Assembly: GCA_019693395.1 (NCBI GenBank)
Contig: JAAMXP010003103.1
Location: 1 to 39,770, forward strand
Source of the DNA: Ettlia oleoabundans
Taxonomy: Eukaryota > Chlorophyta > Chlorophyceae > Chlamydomonadales
Length of the DNA: 39,770 bases
Reading direction: 5' to 3'
Under the pieces are notes generated by a model. The model was not told where the DNA came from and did no database searches. It was given only the letters and a program-made list of their open reading frames with translations. Of the stretch, positions 1 through 11,175 are shown one piece after another (the stretch's first letter is position 1; every line of letters starts with the position of its first letter). A program made the translations under genes and the position numbers.

Positions 1-1458
1 GGGCAGGAGCAAGAACATTTGACAACATGCTTTGGTGAGATAGCACCTCTTGAGGGTTACACCACCTACAGCATACCCTGTTGGTAATCTTGTCGCAGGA
101 CCGCCTCTGCTTGCTCACGATGCAACTCTGCCTCTTCTTCGCTGCCCGGCTTGGGTGCAGCCTTCTTCTTGCGAGCTTTGGGGTGCACCTGCACAGAACA
201 CAAATCACGCAGGATTTGCGCCATGACCTGCCAACTCATCTGCTCATGCATGCATATGAATTTTCATTTTCCACAATCGACAATCAACTCCACACTCACA
301 ACCAACATTCGCGAACGCAGAGCAACGCCGAAACGCCCACCTCCTGTGTCGGCGGTGGCAAATTGCAGGGCGGCACGCGCTCGATGAAACGCTCCATTAC
401 CAACGAGCGAAAGCGGTTGAGCAGAACATCAGGATCTGAGTTTGCCCCCTCACCCCCCTCCTCGGCTGTTTCTCGGCTCACTGCCTCCAACAGCTGATCC
501 CACCTGCACAAGGCACATGACAGCTTGAGCAGCACCAATCTTGCATTGACAACTGGTTGGGAGCAGTCCACGTGCTTCACAGCGACCACAGTGCTGGGTG
601 CTCTTCAAAAGCAACACAACAATGCCTTTCAAGAAGAAACACACTGATGTCAGTTTGACCATGCTTTTTAGAGCAGCACAACAATGCATTTTATGGAGAC
701 ACACACTGATGTGGGTTCAACCGAGTATGTGTTTGGACTGTACCTGAGCCGCCCATGCTCAACTAGGTTGCGGACCAAAGGAACCGACTCCAGCCCATAC
801 TCATCAGCAATATACATCAAGAACCTTGGAACCCTGGCAAAGGAGTCGGCACACACTCGTAACATAAACTGTGTTGCCCGATTAGTTGATCAATGAGACA
901 CTGTTATAAGACGAGAGCCCGGCGAAACAATGCTGCCCCGAACTGCTTATCAGGCTAAACCAGCAATCGAAGCACAGCAACATGGGAAGTACCCGTGCTT
1001 GCCAGCCTACCTAAGGTTCTGCAGGATGCGGGGCAGAGCCGCTTCGTACACAGTGTAGGAGGGCCCTGGGCCACGTAATGTTGGCGGCTCTTCCTTTAGG
1101 TAGCAGTTGACATAGTTCTGCTGGATGAGCACCAACAGCGCATTGCGCAGCTGGGTGGCAGGCAGCTCCGACATCTTCAGCAGATCTCCATACTGCACCA
1201 CGGCGGAAGAACAACCGATGCTGGCACAAGCAACGGGCGGACGGCGGCAGGAAGGCAAGGTGCGTCAATGCAAGGGGCAGCTTGTCATAATCCGCTGACC
1301 CAGCCTCCCACCTGCTGGGCACCGTGATTGATCAAGCACGCAACGGCCTGCTGGCAAACTGGGCCCAGGTTCTCTTCCGTGAATTTGAGTGCAAGCCGGC
1401 AGGCAAACGGGCCTCTGCTGGCAGCCATCGGCGCCGCGGCAGCTGAAGGTTCCGCCAT
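1..1458 (-). CDS. RPC3: RNA polymerase III subunit RPC3 (C82/POLR3C), N-terminal part, cut by left window edge
   Basis: Exons seen (minus, in coding order): 1312-1458, 1011-1192, 744-833, 341-503, 77-188. The last ends at a GTATGC donor and the next exon lies beyond the window. Every junction keeps one frame. RPC3 is the winged-helix subunit that forms a sub-complex with RPC6 and RPC7 in nuclear RNA polymerase III and helps initiation at tRNA and 5S genes. Seen: exon 2 encodes a helix-turn-helix stretch (YGDLLKMSELPATQLRNAL) followed by VLIQQNYV, the conserved N-terminal eHTH of the family. Exon 3 continues with RVPRFLMYIADEYG and LVEHGRL, matching the RYPRYIY...ELLLNGKL block of animal RPC3. 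Exon 5 is lysine- and glutamate-rich, as is the linker after eHTH domains 1 and 2. The start at 1456-1458 opens the first conserved block. About 210 residues are present. CTR9 lies upstream on the same strand, 491 bases away. Confidence 0.87.
504..743 (-). repeat. Tandem direct duplication inside RPC3 intron 3
   Basis: Bases 610-660 and 672-722 are two direct copies with a 62-base period that align without gaps, about 41 of 51 positions identical; ACACTGATGT is common to both. The duplication lies entirely inside the intron between exons 3 and 4, so it does not change the protein. Confidence 0.75.
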
Positions 1459-1949
1459 AGCCTGTACAATATGTTGAGTTACTACAGATTAAACCTTGGT
1501 ACGCGTTGATGGCTTTGATTTCACGTCACCAATATGTAAGGCGTAGACTGTGCCCCCCGTGCATGCTGAGCAAGCCTGTGCAGCTGCTGGAGCGGTCCAG
1601 CACCGCGCCTGGAGGTGTGTGCTGCCGCACCAGCATCACTATGGCGCGCCTACCTTGCTGCCACCCGTCGCTCCGCTTCAATCCAGTTTGCGTCTTGACC
1701 CTTTCGTTTCCAGCGGCGATGGCAGATGCCGGAGTTCAGCGATGACGATAATGCTTCCCAAAAGCTTCGTAGCCTATCATCGGATGATACAGATTTAAGT
1801 GGCATACCAGCTGTTGTTTCCGAGACGCCCTCCTAACATGTACCATCTCGTTGTCCCGCCAGCCCTCAAACTTGCCGCCAGCAACCTTGCCGCCTGCTGC
1901 TACCAGGATTACAGAATGGTGCATGTGCAGCGCATACATTGTGTGAAGG
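1459..1949. other. Intergenic: CTR9 3' flank and RPC3 5' flank
   Basis: This 491-base gap separates two genes transcribed leftward. It should hold the CTR9 3' UTR and the RPC3 promoter and 5' UTR. Open frames across it run on from the CTR9 tail in wrong frames and show no family resemblance. Apart from one possible polyadenylation element at 1909-1913 I recognise nothing. Confidence 0.6.
1909..1913 (-). terminator. Possible polyadenylation signal (TGTAA) for CTR9
   Basis: TGTAA, the usual green-algal polyadenylation motif, occurs on the minus strand 37 bases past the CTR9 stop codon. The motif is short and could be chance. Confidence 0.3.
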
Positions 1950-4900
1950 TCACTCATCCTCATCCTCATCGACCACATGCTTGAGTTTTTGCTTTTTTCG
2001 TTGCTGCGGCGACTCGTCTCTTGCTGCTGCTGCCTCATCTCCACCCGCATCTGCACCATCCTCGTCCATGTCAAAATCGTCATCAAATTCATCATCCAGG
2101 TCTGCAAACCCATCACCCTGGCCTCCTGCTGCACGGACAGCAACTCCTGCCTGCTGCTGCTGCCCCTGGCCGCCGTCTGCCGCTGCTCCGCCACCCTCCC
2201 CTTCTGGTTGGTAGTCTTCATCGTCTGAAGAAGTTGCAAACAGGGCATCCATGTGTGCATTGATGGCTGCTTCCGGATCATTTGTGTTCCCCTTGGGCAC
2301 CGCAGATGCATCGCCCTCCTCCACTGCCTGCGATGCAGGTACACACCAGCAGAAGGTTACGTGTGGGTAGGGGCTTCATGTGTGCAAAAGCGAGGAATCA
2401 TAATTCACAGTTGTCTGCCTGGCCAGTGGACAAACTAATAACAAAACTGATTACCATCACCAGCCTACACTTGCCTTCTGCATAGAGGCATTGCTGCGCC
2501 ACTGTTCCTGCAGCTGACGCAACCGCTCTGCGTTGTTACGGGCCTGCTCCTCCAGTTTCTTCTTCTTGACATCCTCCTCTGCCTTTCGCTTCTCCTCTGC
2601 CAACCGTTTCACAGTCTAGAAGTCAGGCACGCGGGCGGGAGAGACAGGCAGCAGGAACAGGCGTGTGGGTTCGGTATTTTGGTGTATGGGTTGCGAGGCC
2701 CGGACAGGAATATACTTCAACTCCAGTCTGGCCCAACACAAGATCAGCCTCAAAGACTGGCTTACCTCTTGCGCGGTTTTCGCTGCTTGGGCTGCTGCCT
2801 GCCGCTGCGCTGTCTTCTCGGCATCCTGCCGGGCTTTTTCCAAATGTTCCTGCAGCATAGCCAGAAGCAAATCTGGAAGTAAAAGTTGACCACTCAATAT
2901 GCTTTACTAGAGGCGACCGTTTCTATGCTGCCGAGTAGCAGCATGTCACAGCTTTCAAGCCATGACAGCTTAGCCTGACGCCCACAGTCGACTGTGCGGC
3001 ATCGCACTAACGATTACAACAATATGAAGAATGCTGCCCAACTCTCACCAGCGCGCCAGTATGCGTTTTGGCAACAAAGTTGATGTGCTTTTCCAGCTTA
3101 TTGGTGTCCAGCCTGGACCGCGGTCCAAGGTTGAAGAGGTACTGGAAGAACCGGTGAGCGTGCTGCAAGTCGCGCACTGCCCAGCGGAACTCATCATACT
3201 TGCTCGGGTCGCCCTGCGGCCGTTTTTTCTGCAGCGTCCGCACTGCCCATTCCTGTGGATGCATAACAGAAAGGCGTGAGAGGCCGGTTGGCTGACGCTG
3301 CTACATCACAAATGCACAATACCACCGCAAAAACTGCAAACTCCACCCAGTAAAATGTAGACACAGTAGAGCATCCCAATCCATGAAACATAGGCCTGGT
3401 GATTGCCTGCATTGTGACTGCCACGTCGAAGCGGAGGTGGTGGTCTGTGGGTGCGAGGTGCAGTGCTTTCATCAGCGTGCGCTTTGCCTCAGGCAGCTGA
3501 TCAGCATCATACTGTGCCCTGCAAGCCAATGTAGCAACAAGCCCATGTTTCCCGGTGCTGAACACACCCATGATACTATGTTACGTTGCTGCTGATCGCA
3601 CCACGCACCTGGCCAAGTACAACATCACCACGGCATTGCGGTTATCATAAAACTTCCGCAACGCATTCTGGTACATCTGAATGGCGGGTGTGTACTGCTG
3701 CTGTGCCAAGTACACATTGGCCAGGTTGATCCACGCGTCCGGCATGCGCCAAAAGCCATCGCTTGCAGCAGAGGCCTCTTGGACCTGCAAGTTCGATGCA
3801 AACACTTTGGAAAATTGCCAACTAGGAGATCATGTCCAATGGTTCTTCTGCCTGCGAAAAGACGCAAAATCGTTCTACACACTGGGGAACAATCAACCAC
3901 ATATGCACACCTGCAAGAACACGTCCTTAGCTGCCGACAGGTTGCCAATCTCCGCCAGCACGCAACCCACTCCATTAGCGGCAAAAAGGCAGCCTGCATG
4001 CACTAGACAGCAAGATATGTAAAGGCCATGCAGAAGACGTGGAAGTGGCACTATTCATTGAGAATATCCTGACCAAGCAGAATAAATGCACATGCATGCC
4101 ACCCGCATCTTGCACCTTCATCCTTGTCCAGCACTCTCCGGTACAGCTCCAGCGCGTGACTGAAGTGCAGTTCCGCCCTTTCAATTGCAGCCTCTTTTTT
4201 CCTGTCAGAGGGCGCTGAATAGGCATGCAAATTTCCCATGGCCACCTTGGCATATGCTGAATGCTTGCTGTCTGCCTGCTCCAGCAACTTGTCCAAAACC
4301 TGCACAGCGGGCAGAGAGTGAATCATGGAAGAGCCTTGCCAAAGGATGTTCATGCGTCGTTCAGAGGCTATAATGCACATTATGTCTAAACTTATACCTG
4401 TTTTGCGTTGTGATAATCCCGCTTCTCAAGGTATAGGCCAGCCTGAAGCGCTAGGGCGTCATCGCAGTACGCTGGGTTGCTCACTGCTTTTTCCGCCCAA
4501 CCTATTGCACCCTGCATACAGGAGCAAAGTTGTACTGCCTTGAGTATGTTTTTGTGAACGACACCTCAGGTAACTTATGGCGAGCTTGCCTTGGTATTGC
4601 CTCTGGCTTTGGCAATGCATGCCAGCCGCAGGTAGCAGTCGCCATACTGCGGAAACTGCTTGAGCAACTCCTTGTACTCTGCTTCTGCTGCTTTGAGGTT
4701 TCCGCATGCTTCTTTCACGCGTGCCAAGTTGTAGCCCAGGGTCACCTGTCCACCATAGGCATCGGAGTCATCATGAAACAGCAATGCAATCGTGTGTACC
4801 GCTGAATTGCATGAAACGGGGACGCTTAAACTGGCAAAATAGATATTCCTGCCGTGAAACAGTTTGAAAAGGTGAGGCTGCCAGGACAACATACCTGGGC

Positions 4901-7220
4901 AAGCGCGCTCAGGTTTCCCAGCCCTGCGCCTGCTGCTGACTGCATGGCCTGCGCCATCAGGCTGTATGAGGTGTCCGCACTTCCAGCGCGCAGGTGCAGC
5001 ACCGCGGCATTGTTCAGTAGTCGTGCAGGGAGTTGGGCATCGCTGCCATCTGCTGATCTGCTCTCCGCTGCTTTCCGATGCAGTTCAATAGCCTTATCAT
5101 AGGCCTTCAGTGCACCTGCAAGGGTTTGATGGGAACCAACTTTGGCACACTCTGTAGACAATGTGATGCCATGTACAGGGAACACTTTAAAATTCGATAA
5201 GTAGGGTACTGTACCAACTCAGGGTTAACTATCTTGATACAGTACATTGACACGGGCAGGAGACCCGTCAGACTGCTTACCTGAAGGTTCCAGGGAGGAC
5301 AGTAGGTCACCCAACAGCTCCCAAAGTTCTGCATCCAAGGGCCGCAGCGCTGCCGCTTCTTTGAACTGTGGCAGTATTTTTGTGCCCTTCACTGCCGTTT
5401 TGGGATACACACGACCCAATATCTGCAGTGTCGCAATAACAGATGCTTTGAACCGGACATATACAAACCACACTAAGAGTATGAGGCATTGCCACCACAC
5501 GAGCTTTCCAATACCTGTAAGGCATCAATCCAATGTGGTGCATCCACCAGGATACTCTCCAGGATGGAAGCGGCATTTTGAGCCTCCCCTCTCAACACGC
5601 TAATTTGGGCTAGGCCCAATTTCGGCAATGGCAAATGGGGGTCTAGCTGAGCAGCCTGCAGCACTTATACAGCAACATAGAGCAGCGTTACAGCAAAGCA
5701 GGGTAACGAAGTTATAAACGCAGATGCAGACAGAACACAAGCAGAGTTGGCGCTTTCCAACTGATACACCTGCTGATAGTATGGGTATGCATCCTGCATC
5801 CGTCCGAGTGCATGCAGTGCGCGGGCCGCGATAGTCAGGGCTTCTGCTTGCAATGCTGGATGCCCGCCATGCTGCAACACGACTTGGGCTAGCTGCCGAG
5901 CCTGCAGTGTACAGGTGCAGGGCAGAATACGGCACCACAGGAGATGCGTCAGCAACTTGCGCATACAAAGGAAGCAGGCCCCCCTCCCACGCCCGCCCTG
6001 CTCACCTTTTCTGCAAAACCCTGGCGCAAGCAAAAGTGCGCAAGCAGGAGCAGCACATAGGGGTTCTCGGGATCCTGCTCAAATGCTTGCGCCAGCAGTT
6101 GGGACCCCTCGCGCACACCCTGCACCATCAAAAGCATAAGCATTAAGCGGATGTGCAAATTATGCAGTGACTCTCTGGTGGTGTGACAGTCTTGTGGTAT
6201 CCATTGCATTTCGCACCTGTTCATCGCTGCTGATGTGCAACTTCAGCACAGCCAGGCCTAGCAAAGCTGGCGTGCAGTTTGGTGATAGCTGCAGCGTGCG
6301 CTTGTAGGCAAGCTCGGCTTTCGCCGTGTTGCCCAACTTCAGGCAGCAAGCCGCGATTCCTAGCCGGACCTCCGGTGGGCAGCTGGGGCAGCTGCGAAGG
6401 GCCAGTTTGTACCTGCAGCAGTTGGGCGACACCCGAAATCACTTTCCATCTAACCCAGGCGCAGAGGAAAATAATAGAAACAAGTAGTGAATTCGAAGTG
6501 GACACGATAGTTCAAGGTGAAACTTTTGAGCTGCGCTGACATTTCTGCAGCAGCACTTACAATCGCAGTGCCTCTGCAAGGTTGCGCTGGTTGAAGTGCA
6601 CATTGGCCAATGCCAAATGTGCTGCAATGGTGAGCCGTCCGTTGCAGGGCATGCGCAACGCTTTTTCGAATGCTTTCTTTGCACCCGGAAATTCCGCCTG
6701 CAGGTTGCACAGTAGGACATGCAAATGTTAATGATGTGCCACAGGGAACAGCCCCAGACGGTTGCTGGTTGCTGCACACGTGGTTTGCACGTTGTCCCAC
6801 CTTTGCAAGTGCCACTTCACCCAATACTAGCTCCGGCAGCTGCTCCTCAATGTTCAAGCGTTGCGCTTTGTGGCACAGCTCAGTGCTGTTGCTTAGCAAA
6901 AAGGCTCGCTTCCGCCGGTCCGGGTTGGCGGTGGCCTGTTGCAACTTCAGCTCCGCCAGGCTGCACAGCGCCTGAATCTGGCCGAAGACATCTGGCGGAC
7001 CGTGCTGCCTTTGTGCCTCCCTCTCCACTGCCTCCTGCAGCAGGGCCTCAAAGTCATCGTCCCTGCCACTGGCCAACAGGTGCTCCGCAGCGCGTATCCA
7101 TGTTGCTATCGGTGCTTGTTCACTCCTGAGCACAAGCAGCAAGCCGTCGAGAGTCGCATTTGCGTGATCGACGCGCAGTACCTCGCTGCCCCCGTTAAGG
7201 GGCAGGATCAAAGCATCCAT
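1950..7220 (-). CDS. CTR9: CTR9, TPR scaffold subunit of the Paf1 complex, 18 exons, 1044 aa
   Basis: Exons: 6801-7220, 6561-6697, 6217-6412, 6006-6119, 5770-5901, 5515-5655, 5281-5422, 4895-5115, 4590-4745, 4398-4511, 4116-4299, 3911-3993, 3609-3784, 3407-3518, 3049-3252, 2766-2849, 2475-2615, 1950-2327. CTR9 scaffolds the nuclear Paf1 complex, which travels with RNA polymerase II and promotes histone modification and elongation. Seen: almost the whole protein is tetratricopeptide repeats. Examples are SCPPEVRLGIAACCLKLGN in exon 3, VTLGYNLARVKEACGNLKAA in exon 9 and MPDAWINLANVYLAQQQY in exon 13, each matching CTR9 of animals and plants in order. A charged coiled coil follows (exons 16-17), then an acidic Asp/Glu tail, as in the family. 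The length is close to the family's usual 1,000-1,200. An in-frame ATG 63 codons upstream (7409) exists, but the conserved N-terminus begins at 7220. Introns 9 and 14 need GC donors, and intron 17 probably does. The acceptor of exon 16 (2849) is the least certain junction. Confidence 0.93.
2328..2474 (-). other. CTR9 intron 17, probable GC-AG intron with overlapping GT donor
   Basis: The donor reads AAG|GCAAGTGTAGGC. The GC site matches the GC-donor consensus perfectly. A GT six bases further is also in phase and would add Ala-Ser. The acceptor is CGCAG|GCAGTGG at 2327. Both products keep the frame into the acidic tail. Confidence 0.6.
3253..3406 (-). other. CTR9 intron 14, GC-AG
   Basis: Exon 14 ends ATGCAG|GCAATC and exon 15 starts CCACAG|GAATGG. 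The junction gives RFDVAVTMQ-EWAVRTL, which matches the continuous TPR of other CTR9 proteins. The GT sites inside exon 14 that are in phase would delete conserved residues, so the GC donor is preferred. Confidence 0.65.
4512..4589 (-). other. CTR9 intron 9, GC-AG, 78 bases
   Basis: Exon 9 ends GGCAATACCAAG|GCAAGC and the reading frame then hits TAA, with no GT before it. The acceptor TGCAG|GGTGCA restores phase 0 and yields RGNTK-GAIGWAEKAV, as the CTR9 family requires. GC is therefore the only donor I can see. Confidence 0.8.
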
Positions 7221-7733
7221 GATTGCAGACACTGAATGCCAATAGAGCGTAGAACGGGAGTGTTGTTCATCTAGTACAGGGTCGCATGTACTGCTTCTTG
7301 CAAGAGGAGGCCTGCAACGCCGTGTGCAGTCAAGTGTAGTACAAATCCGCATTTCCTGGCCAGAAACGCCCAGAATCGGGCAGTTTGGGTTTACCGCTTT
7401 GGACTGCACTACTTCGACTGGTTCTTAAGGCTGTAGTCGAAGAAGCAACTGCTTCAAAGGAAAGGAGCGAGCGGGAGGCATAAAGAGGTGTGTCGCGCCT
7501 GCATCACTGCCTTCCGCGCGTCATGTCGGTGGTGTTCGCCACTGATGAGCCGAGCCAATGCCCTATACATGCATGTGGCATGCAGCGTGCGCCTAGACCT
7601 GCGCGCCGTCAGTTGTAGCACTGCCGTTGCCGCTGCCGCCATCGCTCCGGTGCTTGCTGCTTGCTCTGCACGTGGCAGTTTCGGTAATATTTAGCTGTCT
7701 GGTTGGCATTTTTCACAAATTCAGGCTGTACAC
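7221..7733. promoter_or_regulatory. Divergent promoter region between CTR9 and SF3A3
   Basis: This 513-base region separates the CTR9 start (minus) from the SF3A3 start (plus) and must hold both 5' UTRs and promoters. I see no convincing TATA box or repeated operator. Short open frames on either strand look non-coding. The CTR9 frame stays open upstream to an ATG at 7409, which I treat as 5' UTR. Confidence 0.6.
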
Positions 7734-10700
7734 ATGGCTTCCACCCTGCTGGAAGAGACGCGACAAGCGCACGATGATGTTGAGCGGCTTGAGAGGTGCG
7801 TCCTGGCAGCGTCTCCAATCAACAGGTTACCATTTAAGGCTTTAGTTATTTTTGCAGCTCTTCTGTGTAAACTATTTTGTGTTCATCTGATGCCTGTTGC
7901 CCTGCTTTGTGCTGCAGGTTGATTGTGAAAGACTTTGCCACGCATCCTGCAGCCACTCATAAGGATAAGCTGCTGCAAAGCCACCGGGTACGGGGCATGC
8001 TCGACAGCATACAGGAGAGATCTGCAAAGCTGGTGAGGAGTCGAAGCAATCTTTGTCCACTTTTTTCTTTCTTAAGTGTTGCAGCTTGTGCTTGAATTCT
8101 GCGCATTGCGTGGACGACCTGCTAAACTCGCGTGTGTTCCGCTCGGCCCTGGCTTCTTCAGATCCGGATTTACCAGGATGAAGATGGAGCCCGTAAGGAG
8201 GAGATTGCTCAACTGCGCCTGGGTGCCAGCGACAATGTTTTCAGGTGCTGTCCTGTTGGAACCTAGGTGCAGTAAGTTATCATGCTGCTAAGTTGAATTC
8301 ATGGCAGGACAGGTGCAGTGATCTTCTCCCGACCCTGGCACCTGTCCTTTTATCATCTGGTCTGCAGCAATTTTTACGAGCGGCTCAAGGAGGTGCGAGA
8401 GTACCATCGCAAGTTCCCAGATGACGACTTGACAGAGGTGATTGCAAGGGCCCCATATGTTTGGCAGGCAACGGAGCTGTGTACTGTTAGTGTGGTCATG
8501 GTGGTGCACAGTGCCATGAGTACGGGTGGGGATGGAGGTGGGGCCAAGATCTTGCCTTGAAATGCTACTGCCCAATCTGCCACAATGCCAGCAAGCCAAG
8601 CTACCCAGTGTAGCTTCGTGTTGGTCTCACGTTCCACTTTCGTTCAGGCTGAGAACGATGAAGCGCTGCTTCAAGAGCAACCGGTGGTGCCTTTCAGTGG
8701 CGAGGAGGCCATGGGGCGCTTCTTGGACTTGCATGAGCTGTTGCAAACTTACATCAACTCCAAGTTTGGCAAGCAGGCAAGCAGCGGCAATCGCGGCCAT
8801 TGAGCTTCTGCAAATTGCCTGCCTGACAGCACATGCTGCTGGTGCCAATGCCAATTTGCCATTTTCTTTACTAAGGATCGCTGATTGCTCATCGTTGAGT
8901 TTAACAAGGCTCCTGACCCTGTCCTTTCCATCAATTCTGTCTGCAGGTGGACTACTACACCTATGTGTCCAGTGTGGCCGACTTTACCGCCATTTCCCGT
9001 GCACAGCGTCTGTCCAAACCTTACCGCGACTACCTGGCAAGCCTGGTGGCCTACTTGGAGTCGTTCTACGAGCGCACGCAGCCATTGGCCCAGCTGTCGA
9101 AGCACTATGAAAAAGTAGGGCAGAGGGACCGGGTTCTGTTTGACGAAGTGCTCTCTTTCCAGATGCCTGGGCATCTTTGTGCTTCTTTCTACCCTGCCTG
9201 CAGCAGTTAGCCCAGTCGAACGGAGGATCTCATGCATGCACACACCTGCCTTGCAGCTGGAGAGCGAGTTCCAGGAGCAGTGGCAGGCTGGCAGCCTACC
9301 AGGGTGGGAGGACCGTGGGGAGGGCCAACAAGCCGACAGCACGGCCCCTGGAGCCTTGGATCTGGATGCCTTTGACTCAGCGGACGAGCTGGAGATGCTG
9401 GGTATGTGGGCCGTTCTGCAACTCGGGTTCAGCTTTGAAAACCTTCCAGCAGGTGTTGTGCTGCCGATCATAGTGCTGCCAAGTTGCAATAGCACCGTTA
9501 CACTATGGTACCAACAACCAATGCTGCGGCCTTCAAATTTGTAGGAGCGGAGCGGCTAAAGGAGGCGCTGCAAACGCTGGGCCTCAAGTGCGGCGGTACA
9601 CTGCGGCAGCGAGCAGAGCGGCTGATGCTGGCTAAGGGCAAGCGACTTGAGGAGCTGGACAAGTCGCTCTTCGCAAAAGGAGCAGCACCAGCGGTGGGTG
9701 CACCATGGATGGCACATCCGTGGGAGTCTGCTTTTCTAGATGTCCTGTACTCTGACTTTACATGTGAGACTTTTGGCTTGGCTATTTACTCCCACAAGTT
9801 TGATAGACATGTCCCTGTGTTTCATAGCTGCTGCAGGCACTTCAGTCTGCTGAAGAGCGTGAGCGGCAAGCGGCAGCAGCACGGACTACAGCATTGCTAG
9901 AGGCCAAGGCTACTAAGCTGTGCGACATGCTGTCCACGGTGATAGAGGATACCAAGGGCCGCATTGAGAAGAAGCAGGCGCAGACGTATGAGGAGCTTGT
10001 GGCGGAGCAGCAGGAGGCAGAGGAGGTGGGTGGGCCGCCTGCTGCTTCTCTTTGAATGTAACTTTGTTTTGTATGTGCCACAGCGCGCAACAAGATGCAA
10101 AACAAATGTAAGTGCTTTTGCATGTGCCACAGCATGCAACAGGCTGCAGAAAAGAAGGCGCTTTGTGTGTAGCATGGGAGTTGAACGGCGAATGGTGTTT
10201 GGCTAGCGATCTGTTGTGGGGTTTGATGGGCTGTGCAGGAGGCGGCGCTTCCGGAGGACAGTGATGAGGAGGATGAGTTTGTGTACAACCCCCTCAAGCT
10301 GCCGCTGGGATGGGATGGGAAGCCCATTCCTTACTGGCTCTACAAGCTGCACGGGCTCAATCTGGAGTTTAAGTGCGAGATTTGCGGTGAGTTGTGGTGC
10401 TGGTCAGGTTGAGACTCATTTGAGTTGCCGGCGCCCGTAGCTTGCAACTGCCCTTCGTCTTACAGTCGCTATCACTGACCCATTCCTGTGTTGTGTGCGT
10501 CATTAGACACATTTATGCTGGGTGTTTATCTCATAGTGTGTTGACAAAATCCTCTGCCTTCCCGGCTTGCCAATATGCAGGAGGCGCCTCGTATTTTGGC
10601 CGGAGAGCCTACGAGCGGCATTTCCGGCACGATCCCCGGCATGAGAATGGCATGCGCGCCCTTGGCATCCCAATGAGCAAGGCGTTCTATGAGGTGACCT

Positions 10701-10855
10701 CCATTGCAGACGCGTTGGCTCTGTGGAAAAGCATACAGGAGCGCCAAAGGACTGGCGCCGCAGAAGCTGCAACCGATATCGAGGTGGAGGATGCAGAAGG
10801 CAACGTGTTGAGCCAGAAGTTGTATGAGGACCTCAAGAGGCAGGGGTTGGTTTGA
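7734..10855 (+). CDS. SF3A3: Splicing factor 3A subunit 3 (SF3A3/SAP61/Prp9), 11 exons, 510 aa
   Basis: Exons: 7734-7795, 7918-8032, 8162-8244, 8368-8437, 8648-8776, 8947-9114, 9257-9401, 9545-9693, 9837-10025, 10239-10386, 10581-10855. The protein is part of the SF3a complex of the U2 snRNP, which recognises the branch-point region in the nucleus. Seen in order: N-terminal helices ([14 protein letters not shown], then [13 protein letters not shown]), the block [15 protein letters not shown], a SAP-like segment [20 protein letters not shown], then [21 protein letters not shown] zinc finger follows with Cys at about 416 and 419 and His at about 433 and 440, and the end is [10 protein letters not shown]. 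All are family signatures and the length matches human (501). Intron 5 uses a GC donor. Exon 9 has two possible acceptors, TAG at 9827 and CAG at 9836; I chose 9837 as the start, and the other adds three codons. The plus-strand orientation makes it head to head with CTR9. Confidence 0.94.
8777..8946 (+). other. SF3A3 intron 5, GC-AG
   Basis: The exon ends TTTGGCAAGCAG|GCAAGC and no GT occurs before the frame stops. The acceptor CTGCAG|GTGGAC gives [15 protein letters not shown], matching plant SF3A3 without gap. The donor fits the GC-donor consensus. Confidence 0.82.
10054..10152 (+). repeat. Tandem direct duplication inside SF3A3 intron 9
   Basis: Two copies of about 49-50 bases lie side by side (10054-10103 and 10104-10152). 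ATGTGCCACAGC is shared exactly, and flanking matches include AATGTAA and GCAACA. The intron spans 10026-10238. Confidence 0.75.
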
Positions 10856-11175
10856 ATCAACTGGTGTCAGATGATTGGCTCTCGATTACTTTCCTGTGAC
10901 GCATGGCGAATGGCTTCACATTAATACAACGGAACCTGGATTGCATAAACCATAAGTGCAATCTATCTGCCAGTGTCTTCCGAACAGGCTTACTTGCATT
11001 TGGGTTGGTAGGAATTTAGCTGGCAACGCCTAGGAAAGTGTCAGCAACTAGCAGTGGCAAGAAACGAAATGGTATGGAGGGCAGCAGAGAACAGGAAGAA
11101 AAAAGACGTGGTTGAGTGTTCGAAACGTTGGGAAAAATTCACGGCAGCAGTAATGCTCGCAGTGCTTAGTTCATT
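10856..11175. other. Convergent intergenic region, SF3A3 and mTERF 3' flanks
   Basis: These 320 bases lie between two stop codons that face each other and should contain both 3' UTRs. I find no TGTAA motif close to either stop and no other recognisable feature. Confidence 0.6.

Noticed and set aside
1736..2344. 202-codon minus-strand open frame rich in Met, Arg and Gln
   Set aside because: It is the CTR9 acidic-tail exon read in another frame; the correct frame gives the expected Asp/Glu tail.
6450..7409. 319-codon minus-strand open frame with an upstream ATG at 7409
   Set aside because: It is CTR9 exon 1 plus read-through into intron 1 in a wrong frame at its end. The 63 extra N-terminal codons have no CTR9 resemblance, so I start CTR9 at 7220.
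8749..9495. 248-codon minus-strand open frame
   Set aside because: It is antisense to SF3A3 exons 5-7, whose plus-strand frame carries clear family motifs. It is a shadow.
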